Assembly: GCF_003315795.1 (NCBI RefSeq) | Contig: NZ_QMEY01000041.1 | Location: forward strand, 1-47,268 | Origin: Spongiactinospora rosea | GTDB taxonomy: Bacteria > Actinomycetota > Actinomycetes > Streptosporangiales > Streptosporangiaceae | Direction: 5' to 3' | DNA: 47,268 nt | Shown here: positions 41,254 through 47,268 of the stretch, piece after piece | Layout: each line of letters opens with the position of its first letter | How positions within the stretch are numbered: position 1 is the stretch's first letter | Notes under the pieces: model-generated | Seen by the model: the letters and a program-made list of their open reading frames with translations, nothing else | What the model was told of the DNA's origin: nothing | Databases searched by the model: none | Translations under genes and position numbers: made by a program

Positions 41254-42909
41254 TCACGACGCCTGCGAAAAAGCCGACGAAACGGGCAGCCAGATGGCCG
41301 AGGGGTGGTCAGGGTCGTGCAGGATCTCGTTGTCGGATGCACGTAGTTCGCGTTCTGCGGCCAAGGGCCGCCCGGTGCCGGGATTGCGGCCGTAGCGGGG
41401 GTGGGCGCCCCCGGCGACCTGGAGCCGGATCCGGTGGCCGCGGGCGAAGCGGTGGGCCACCGGCCATAGCGTGATGTCCACCGTGCGCACGCCTTCCGTC
41501 TTCTCCTGGCCGGTGCCGGGAGCGGGCAGGCGGATGATGCCGTCGCAGAGGTTGACCGAGCGGCCGCGCGGGTCCACCGCGCACAACCGTGCGGTGTAGT
41601 CGACATGCGGAAGGGAGGCGCGGGCGTACAGGCGGACCCGGACCGGGCCGATCACCTCCACGTCCGATGTCAACGGGGCGGTGGTGAAGGTGAGCACGTC
41701 GGACCGGGCCTCGATGGCGCGGTTGTCGGCAGGGCCCGCGGAAAACCCCACGATCGTGCCGCCGACGGTGGGGGTCGGGTCTGTGGGGTCATAGCGGTAG
41801 TGGCTCGGCGGCGCGCCCGGTGCGGCCTGCTCGCGGCTCAGCCCGCCACCGGGATGCAGGTGCCAGGGGGTGGGCCGGTGGGCGGGCGGCCAGCCGGGCA
41901 GGTCTCGCCACTGTTTCGCGCCGGTGATGAACACCCGCACCCCGGTGGGGGCCTGCCGACCGGCCAGGGCGGCGTCCAGCGCGGTCAGGGCGTCCCTCAG
42001 GGCGGCGCGGGTGTTCAGGCCCTTGCCATGGCTCCAGGGGCCGATCAGTAACCGGACGCTACGGCCTGCCGCCAGTAGCCTGGCGTGGTCTTCGATCATG
42101 CCGGGGAGGAAGAAGTCGTACCAGCCGCCCTGCAGGTACACGATCGGCGGCATCCGCTCGGTGTTGCCGCGCTGGTCCATGCGCGCCCAGTACTCCTGGC
42201 CGGACTCACTGCCAGGGGGGTTGGTGAGCCACTCCTGGTACCAGCTCACCCGGTGTCCGGTCAGCGCCCGGTCCGCGTCGGTCAGCGGGAGGGTGAGTAC
42301 GGCGCGGTGGAGTCGGCGGCTCGCGCCGAACACGGCCAGTAGTTGCCGGAGCATGGAATTGTCGCTGCGGAACATGGTGTCGACCAACTGGACCCAGCCC
42401 AGCGCGTTGCCCAGGGCGAACGCGCCGCCCGGGTACATGAAGCCACCGGCGAACGCCGACGGGGCGTCTTGGATCACTGCGATCTTCCACTCGGGGATCT
42501 GCCGGGCGGCCAGTTCCCACTGTGCGTATCCGAGGTAGCTGGCGCCCCAGGTGGCCAGGACACCACCGAACCACGGCTGGGAGCGCAGCCAGGTCAGCGT
42601 TCCATCGGCGTCCGCGGGGTCGATGACGAAGCCGTCGAATCGCCCCTGTGAGCCGGCCGTACCGCGCAGGCTCTGACACAGCACCTGGTAGCCGCGTTCG
42701 GCCAGCAGCCTGGGCAGCGCGTCGACCAGGCGGCCCCGGCCATACGGGGTGCGCATCAAGACCAGCGGCGGCGTCTGGACGCCCGCCGGGTAGTAGTGCG
42801 TGGCCATGAGCCGCACACCGTCGGCGGCCGGGATCGGCACGTTGCGCCGGACCCGGACCGGGTGGCGGACGGCGGGGCGCAGGCTGAGCAGGCGGCTGAG
42901 CAGGGTCAT
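41254..42909 (-). CDS. CocE/NonD-family hydrolase
   Basis: 551 residues. N-terminal PVRVRRNVPIPAADGVRLMA and YPAGVQTPPLVLMRTPYGRG, the nucleophile elbow WGASYLGYAQWELAA (Ser within G-x-S-Y-x-G), the acid region YLQGGWYDFFLPG, and His in LIGPWSHGKG form the catalytic triad of X-Pro dipeptidyl-peptidase/cocaine-esterase-like hydrolases. A C-terminal jelly-roll (RTVDITLWPVAHRFARGHRI) follows. There is no signal peptide, so a cytosolic esterase/amidase is likely. ATG 42909 has AAGGAG 9 bp upstream. Divergent from the MarR-like gene at 43061, which probably represses it through the palindrome between them. Confidence 0.9.
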   Translation of the reverse strand: MTLLSRLLSLRPAVRHPVRVRRNVPIPAADGVRLMATHYYPAGVQTPPLVLMRTPYGRGRLVDALPRLLAERGYQVLCQSLRGTAGSQGRFDGFVIDPADADGTLTWLRSQPWFGGVLATWGASYLGYAQWELAARQIPEWKIAVIQDAPSAFAGGFMYPGGAFALGNALGWVQLVDTMFRSDNSMLRQLLAVFGASRRLHRAVLTLPLTDADRALTGHRVSWYQEWLTNPPGSESGQEYWARMDQRGNTERMPPIVYLQGGWYDFFLPGMIEDHARLLAAGRSVRLLIGPWSHGKGLNTRAALRDALTALDAALAGRQAPTGVRVFITGAKQWRDLPGWPPAHRPTPWHLHPGGGLSREQAAPGAPPSHYRYDPTDPTPTVGGTIVGFSAGPADNRAIEARSDVLTFTTAPLTSDVEVIGPVRVRLYARASLPHVDYTARLCAVDPRGRSVNLCDGIIRLPAPGTGQEKTEGVRTVDITLWPVAHRFARGHRIRLQVAGGAHPRYGRNPGTGRPLAAERELRASDNEILHDPDHPSAIWLPVSSAFSQAS

Positions 42910-43021
42910 CGCGGAGGGCTCCTTGTTGGCGTGGGCTGGATGCACATCGCCGACCAGGCTTCCCGGCACACCATCGGCACCCCGCATGGCGGGGGATCCG
43001 ATGGCTTGAAGCTAGCATGTT

Positions 43022-43037
43022 TTCAGAAATTCCTGAA
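43022..43037. promoter_or_regulatory. Candidate MarR-type operator
   Basis: TTCAGAAATTCCTGAA is a 16-bp near-palindrome (two mismatches) midway between the divergent CocE and MarR-like genes, 24 bp from the regulator's start. MarR proteins bind 14-20 bp palindromes in such divergent promoters. Confidence 0.5.
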
Positions 43038-43060
43038 GGCTCGGTGATTTGGAGTGGCGT

Positions 43061-43552
43061 GTGGACGGTGAGCATGAACAGTGGGAGGCGGCCGAGCGGC
43101 TGGCGCTGGTGCTCACAGAAGGCGGGCTGCAGCGGATGGCCGCACGGACGCTCGCGGTGTTCCTGTTCACCGACCTGCACAGTGTGACCGCGGGTGAGAT
43201 CGGCGAGCGGCTGGCGGCCAGTGCGGGCGCTGTCTCCGGCGCGATCAAATCCCTGCTGGCGGTCGGCCTGATCGAACGACTACCGGCCCCCGGCAGCCGC
43301 CGCGAGCACTACCGGCTCCGCGAAGACGCCTGGGCCCTCCTGTTCACCAGCCAGAACACCGCCGTCCAGGCCATGCTGGACGCCGCCGCGGCCGGGATCG
43401 CAGTCACCCGGACCGGCGATCCCGCGCACGAGCGGCTGAGCCGGATGCGCGACTTCTACCAATTCCTGCTCGCCGAACTGCCCGGCCTGCTGCACCGCTG
43501 GCAGCAGCATCAGCGGTCCGGGCAGGCTGCCGGGCAGGAAGAACGACGATGA
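43061..43552 (+). CDS. GbsR/MarR-like HTH regulator (second)
   Basis: 163 residues from GTG 43061 with GGAG 6 bp upstream. Winged HTH: RTLAVFLFTDLHSVTAGEIG, ERLAASAGAVSGAIKSLLAV, wing GLIERLPAPGSRREHYRLRE; helices follow for dimerisation. Layout parallels the regulator at 39586-40068, and both belong to the actinobacterial GbsR/MarR group. It is divergent from the CocE/NonD hydrolase and likely controls it. An FAD monooxygenase and a hydrolase each paired with such a regulator suggest a small xenobiotic-response region. Confidence 0.85.
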   Translation: MDGEHEQWEAAERLALVLTEGGLQRMAARTLAVFLFTDLHSVTAGEIGERLAASAGAVSGAIKSLLAVGLIERLPAPGSRREHYRLREDAWALLFTSQNTAVQAMLDAAAAGIAVTRTGDPAHERLSRMRDFYQFLLAELPGLLHRWQQHQRSGQAAGQEERR

Positions 43553-43771
43553 TCAGAAATGCCCCGCACAGGCGATCATCGGCCGTGTCGGCGACGAAAC
43601 ACCAGCGCCCCTGCACAGATCAGCGGTGCGACTGACATCACGGGATCACGCCGGGGGCTACTCCCCACGTGGTAGGCAGCAGATCCTCCGCTCGCCGGAT
43701 GCCCGGCCATACCCCTCCCGGGCATGCTGGACACGCACCTGGAAAGTCGGTTCTGAGAGGTTGACCGGAAG

Positions 43772-44419
43772 ATGCTGCTCATCGATGTCTTCGTTCCCCG
43801 GGGAGCACTGAGCGAAGAAGAACGCCAAGCACTGGGACGCCGCCTCATCGACACACTGATGGTCGAAGACGACAGCCATGCCATCGAGATCCTCGACGCC
43901 CAGCGCACCATCACCCAAGTCCTCCTGCACGAGCCCACCACCTGGGTTCTCGGCCAACGCCCGGCGCAGGACCCCGCCGACCCGCCGCGCTACCTGGTAC
44001 GGGTGACCGTGCCCGCGTCGTGGCGTAAGGAGATGTGCGAACACATCGTGGACATCGTCACCGACGTCCTGACCGAAACCGAACGATCCGCCGGTCGCGA
44101 GCCCGGACGACTGCGGCGCGAACCACACGCGGTGATACTCGTGGAGGGGATATCCGAGGGTGGTATCGGGATCCAGGGCAGGGCCATGAGCAGCCTGGAC
44201 CTCACCGAACTTCTCTCCCGTCCCTACCGTGACCAGACCTCCGGGGGGCCGGGACCGCGGACGGCGCAGGGCGGATTGATCGACCCGATCTGCGGCATGG
44301 GCGTGGATCTCGACGACTCCACCCTCACCCTGTTCCACGAAGGGGTTTTGTATGGCTTCTGCCATGGCCTGTGCCGCCGAGCCTTCGCCGACGAGCACGG
44401 CCTGTCGCTCAGCAGGTAG
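43772..44419 (+). CDS. Tautomerase-like protein fused to a YHS domain; Pro-1 replaced
   Basis: 215 residues. The opening MLLIDVFVPRGALSEEERQA, then LGRRLIDTLM, is the beta-alpha unit of the 4-oxalocrotonate tautomerase superfamily, in which the mature protein begins with a catalytic Pro (MPLIDV...). Here that codon is CTG (Leu), one base from CCG. A second tautomerase-like unit (YLVRVTVPASWRKEMCEHIV, DIVTDVLTETE) follows. The C-terminus is a YHS domain (DPICGMGVDLDD ... FCHGLCRRAF), a small metal-binding module seen in copper and heavy-metal proteins. I infer a scaffold or sensor rather than a Pro-1 tautomerase. It is transcribed towards the ion-transport operon. Confidence 0.8.
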   Translation: MLLIDVFVPRGALSEEERQALGRRLIDTLMVEDDSHAIEILDAQRTITQVLLHEPTTWVLGQRPAQDPADPPRYLVRVTVPASWRKEMCEHIVDIVTDVLTETERSAGREPGRLRREPHAVILVEGISEGGIGIQGRAMSSLDLTELLSRPYRDQTSGGPGPRTAQGGLIDPICGMGVDLDDSTLTLFHEGVLYGFCHGLCRRAFADEHGLSLSR

Positions 44420-44572
44420 CGCTCACCTTCGGCCTCGGAGCGGCTGCATGCGCTGCGCCTCGTCCGGCTGGATGCGTCGGCCGAGCCCATCGGTGCCGCG
44501 AACGTCGCAGGGGCGCTTGACCGTGCCTCTCAGCTCGATGGCCGGTACCACTTCCCTCCCCTCTGCCCGATC

Positions 44573-44601
44573 TTGACGGTTCTTGATAGGTTCCATGTAG
44601 G
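44573..44601 (+). promoter_or_regulatory. Putative sigma-70-type promoter for the ion-transport operon
   Basis: TTGACG (44573-44578) and TGTAGG (44596-44601) are separated by 17 bp, 58 bp before the CBS gene. The -35 is good, the -10 weak. The rest of 44420-44658 holds no gene. Confidence 0.4.
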
Positions 44602-44658
44602 TGCGCCGGGAAGCCTGGTCGGCAGTCGTTTCCGCCGATCCCGGAAAGGGCCGCCGCC

Positions 44659-45102
44659 ATGCGCGCACGCGACCTGCTCGCCGCTTTCCCCACCATCACC
44701 ATCGACACCCCCGTGTCGCAGGCCGCCCGGCTGCTGGCCGAACAGGACCTGCCCGGCCTCATCGTCATCGACGAGCACGGGCGACCGGCCAGCATCCTGC
44801 CCGGCACACAGGTGCTGCGCCTGGCCGTACCCGGATACTGCCAAGACGATCCCGCGCTGGCCCGGGTGATCGACGAGGAACACGCCGACCACTTCCTTGA
44901 CGCGCTGGCCGGCCGTACCGTACGCGAGGCCCTCCCCCCACGCCCCCGCGAACTGCCGGTCACCGACCCGGACGCGACCGTACTGGAACTGGCCGCGCTG
45001 ATGGCACGCACGCACAGCCCGCTCGTCGCGGTCATGGACGAGGGCCGCCTGCTCGGCGCGGTCACCCTCCAGGCGCTGCTGGACCGGGTGACCAGCCTGT
45101 GA
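44659..45102 (+). CDS. Stand-alone CBS-pair protein
   Basis: 147 residues made of two CBS motifs (residues about 1-60: MRARDLLAAFPTITIDTPVS ... LIVIDEHGRPASILPG; about 85-147: LPVTDPDATVLELAALMART, then PLVAVMDEGRLLGAVT). CBS pairs bind adenine nucleotides and act as energy or ionic-strength sensors. Its TGA overlaps the GTG of the carrier gene, so the two are co-translated and probably physically linked: a regulatory subunit of the transporter, by inference. The start has GGAAAGG upstream. Confidence 0.85.
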   Translation: MRARDLLAAFPTITIDTPVSQAARLLAEQDLPGLIVIDEHGRPASILPGTQVLRLAVPGYCQDDPALARVIDEEHADHFLDALAGRTVREALPPRPRELPVTDPDATVLELAALMARTHSPLVAVMDEGRLLGAVTLQALLDRVTSL

Positions 45103-46391
45103 ACCTGCTCGCCTGGGCGGCCACGGTCGTCTTCGTGGGAGCCTACGCGCTGATCGCCACCGAGAAGATCCACCGGGTGGCCGCCGCCCTCGGCGGCGCG
45201 GGCATCATGCTGCTCATCCACGCAACCGACGCCCGCGCCGCGTTCTTCGACGAGGCGACCGGCATCGACTGGAACGTCATCTTCCTGCTGCTCGGCATGA
45301 TGATCATTGTCGGCGTGCTGAAGCAGACCGGCGTGTTCGAGTACCTGGCGATCTGGGCGGCCAAACGCGCCCGCGGCCGCCCCTACCCGCTCATGGTCCT
45401 GCTGGTCGTCATCACCGCCCTGGCCTCGGCGCTGCTGGACAACGTCACCACCGTGCTGCTCATCGCCCCGGTGACGTTCCTGGTGTGCGAACGACTGGCC
45501 CTGCCGGTGGCCCCCTACCTGATCGCCGAGGCGATGGCCTCCAACATCGGCGGCGCCGCCACGCTGGTCGGGGACCCACCGAACATCATCATCGCCAGCC
45601 GCGCGAACCTGGGCTTCAACGACTTCCTCATCCACATGGCGCCCATGGTGATCGTGCTGATGGCGGTCTTCATCGCCCTGTGCCGGGTACTGTTCCGCAG
45701 GTCGTTCCGCTACGACCCGGACCGGGCCGCGGAGATCATGAGCCTGAACGAGCGGGAGGCGATCAACGACCGGCGGCTGCTGGCCCAAAGCCTGGTCGTG
45801 CTGGCCCTGGTGATGGCGGCGTTCGTACTGCACCCGGTACTGCACTATGAGCCCTCGGTGGTGGCGATCCTGGGCGCGGGCGTTCTGGTGGCGGCCACCA
45901 AGGTGACCACCCCGCAGGCGCTCGGCGAGGTCGAATGGCCCACACTGACGTTCTTCGCGGGGCTGTTCGTCATGGTCGGCGCGCTGGTGCACACCGGCGT
46001 GATCGGGCAGATCTCCCAGGCCGCGGCCGACGCCACGCAGGGGCGGCTGGGCGTTGCCACCATGGGGTTGCTGGGCGCCTCGGCGGGACTGTCGGCGATC
46101 GTGGACAACATCCCCTACGTCGCCACGATGAGCCCCATCGTGGCCGAACTCGTCGCAGACGGCGGCGGGAACGGACCTGCTCAGGTGTTGTGGTGGGCGC
46201 TGGCCTTCGGCGCGGACCTCGGCGGCAACGCCACCGCCGTCGGCGCGGCGGCCAACGTCGTGGTGCTGGGCATCGCGGCCCGCAACGGCACACCGATCGG
46301 CTTTTGGCAGTTCACCCGCTACGGCCTGGTCGTCACCGCGGTGACCATCGCATTGTGCGTGCCGTACCTGTGGCTGCGCTACCTCGCATGA
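45099..46391 (+). CDS. ArsB/NhaD-type ion transporter
   Basis: 430 residues with about 11 transmembrane helices. Family motifs of the ion-transporter superfamily are present: SALLDNVTTVLLIAPVTFLV, GGAATLVGDPPNIIIAS and the C-terminal repeat SAIVDNIPYVATMSPIV with GADLGGNATAVGAAANVVV. Members export arsenite or exchange Na+/H+; the DNxxTxxL and GDPPN motifs are those of ArsB/NhaD/P-protein carriers and do not decide the substrate. Because a CPA1 antiporter gene follows, Na+/H+ exchange is favoured over arsenite, and no arsenic genes are near. GTG start set by the 4-bp overlap with the CBS gene. Confidence 0.85.
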   Translation: MNLLAWAATVVFVGAYALIATEKIHRVAAALGGAGIMLLIHATDARAAFFDEATGIDWNVIFLLLGMMIIVGVLKQTGVFEYLAIWAAKRARGRPYPLMVLLVVITALASALLDNVTTVLLIAPVTFLVCERLALPVAPYLIAEAMASNIGGAATLVGDPPNIIIASRANLGFNDFLIHMAPMVIVLMAVFIALCRVLFRRSFRYDPDRAAEIMSLNEREAINDRRLLAQSLVVLALVMAAFVLHPVLHYEPSVVAILGAGVLVAATKVTTPQALGEVEWPTLTFFAGLFVMVGALVHTGVIGQISQAAADATQGRLGVATMGLLGASAGLSAIVDNIPYVATMSPIVAELVADGGGNGPAQVLWWALAFGADLGGNATAVGAAANVVVLGIAARNGTPIGFWQFTRYGLVVTAVTIALCVPYLWLRYLA

Positions 46392-46416
46392 CCGGCACCG
46401 ATCACGCGGAGACGCC

Positions 46417-47268
46417 ATGATGATGACCTTGCTCACCGCCTTCGCCGGGCTGCTGTTGCTGGCCGTGCTGCTGTCCAGCCTGGCCCACCGCACCGTGCTG
46501 TCGACCGCGGCGTTGTTCCTGGTCGCCGGATTCGTCCTGGGGGACGGCGCGCTCGGCGTACTGTCCCTGACCCCCGGCGACGAGCTGGTCGGCGGCCTGG
46601 CCGAGCTGGCGCTGTTCGCCGTCCTGTTCAGTGACGGCATGCGGGTCGGGTGGAAGGACCTGCGTACCGCCTGGCGGCTGCCCGGACGGGCGCTGGGCTG
46701 GGGGCTGCCACTCACGCTTGTCATCACCGCGCTGCTGGCCCATTATCTGATCGGCCTCGGGTGGGTCGAATCGCTGCTGGTCGGCGCCGTTCTGGCACCG
46801 ACCGACCCGGTGTTCGCCGCGGCCTTGGTCGGCAACGAGAAGGTGCCGCCGCGGCTACGCCAGTTGCTGAACGTGGAGTCCGGCGTCAACGACGGGCTCG
46901 CGCTGCCGTTCGTCGTGCTCTTCCTCGCCGTCGCGGCCGGCTCGGCGGACCTGCATCTCGGCGAACTGGGCCTGGAGCTGGGCATCGGCATCGTGATCGG
47001 CGTGGCCGTGCCCTGGCTGGCGATCAAACTGGAGCAGACCCGCTGGTTCGCCGCCTCGACCCAGTACGAGCCGCTCAACGCCCTGGCCATCGGCCTGCTC
47101 GTGCTGGCGCTGGGCAAGGTCACCCACGGCAACCTGTTCCTGGCCGCGTTCGCGGCCGGTATCACCGTGGCCACCTTCGGCGAGCGGCAGCGCGCATCGT
47201 TCGAGCACTTCGGCGAGCTGATCGCGGAGGTGTTCAAGCTGGCCGCGCTGCTGGTGTTCGGGGCGCTC
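46417..47268 (+). CDS. CPA1-family Na+/H+ antiporter, N-terminal part (runs off window)
   Basis: The ATG at 46417, 25 bp after the carrier gene, opens a frame of 284 codons that is still open at the window end. Hydrophobic helices from the start (LLTAFAGLLLLAVLLSSLAH), APTDPVFAAALVGNEKVPPR with the D-P motif, and NVESGVNDGLALPFVV with the catalytic N-D pair are the signature of NhaP-like cation:proton antiporters. It exchanges Na+ or K+ for H+ across the membrane. With the CBS protein and the ArsB/NhaD-type carrier it forms a three-gene ion/pH homeostasis operon. The C-terminal regulatory region is not visible. Confidence 0.9.
   Translation, partial: MMMTLLTAFAGLLLLAVLLSSLAHRTVLSTAALFLVAGFVLGDGALGVLSLTPGDELVGGLAELALFAVLFSDGMRVGWKDLRTAWRLPGRALGWGLPLTLVITALLAHYLIGLGWVESLLVGAVLAPTDPVFAAALVGNEKVPPRLRQLLNVESGVNDGLALPFVVLFLAVAAGSADLHLGELGLELGIGIVIGVAVPWLAIKLEQTRWFAASTQYEPLNALAIGLLVLALGKVTHGNLFLAAFAAGITVATFGERQRASFEHFGELIAEVFKLAALLVFGAL

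Noticed and set aside
45099..46391. Calling the carrier an arsenite exporter (arsB).
   Set aside because: The motifs do not separate ArsB from NhaD-type carriers and no arsR, arsC or other arsenic genes are nearby.

Overview
The window is high-GC actinobacterial DNA. Third codon positions are strongly GC-biased, GTG starts and 4-base start/stop overlaps are frequent, and several families are typical of filamentous actinomycetes: DUF5753, DUF4192, a BTAD/SARP-type regulator, XRE regulators with long helical C-termini, and a large NACHT ATPase. A Streptosporangiales-like host (Nonomuraea, Streptosporangium or Actinomadura type) is an inference from gene style, not proven.

Layout. 1-8 kb is accessory DNA: an IS1634-type transposase tail, a DUF5753 remnant, a minus-strand run of poorly known genes including a DUF4192 protein, and a broken STAND-type ATPase joined to what looks like the tail of a transposon gene. 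8.1-10.5 kb encodes an intact membrane-anchored NACHT ATPase whose membrane segments are written in 12-bp tandem repeats. 10.9-16.7 kb is a compact module: a divergent XRE/TPR-like regulator, then an NAD-dependent epimerase, an HD phosphohydrolase, a 455-aa unrecognised protein and an APH-fold kinase. A degraded serine recombinase with local repeats follows. 17.8-27.7 kb is one long minus-strand operon for a Tad (type IVc) pilus or secretion system: lipoprotein, secreted protein, SAF/CpaB-like, TadZ-like, TadA, TadB, TadC, Flp-like pilin, two TadE-like and one TadG-like minor pilins, ending in a LysM-BTAD membrane regulator. Most junctions overlap by 4 bp. A second Flp-like pilin gene and a small secreted protein lie just outside it.

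31.2-39.3 kb is a nest of mobile elements: an IS5-family element lying against domain V of a group II intron, the intron with a frameshifted reverse transcriptase and a 24-bp palindromic scar, remnants of two IS630 transposases, an integrase fragment, and an apparently intact Tn554-like tnpA-tnpB-tnpC set. 39.6-43.6 kb holds two MarR/GbsR-like regulators, an FAD monooxygenase and a CocE/NonD hydrolase. 43.8 kb to the end carries a tautomerase-YHS fusion that lacks the catalytic Pro-1, then a CBS protein, an ArsB/NhaD-type carrier and a CPA1 Na+/H+ antiporter that runs off the window; these last three look like one ion-homeostasis operon.

Best candidates for undescribed biology are the 12.4-16.7 kb epimerase/HD/unknown/kinase module, the LysM-BTAD protein encoded inside the Tad operon, the tautomerase-YHS fusion, and the repeat-encoded NACHT membrane protein. 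All functions are read from sequence by eye; no database search was run.
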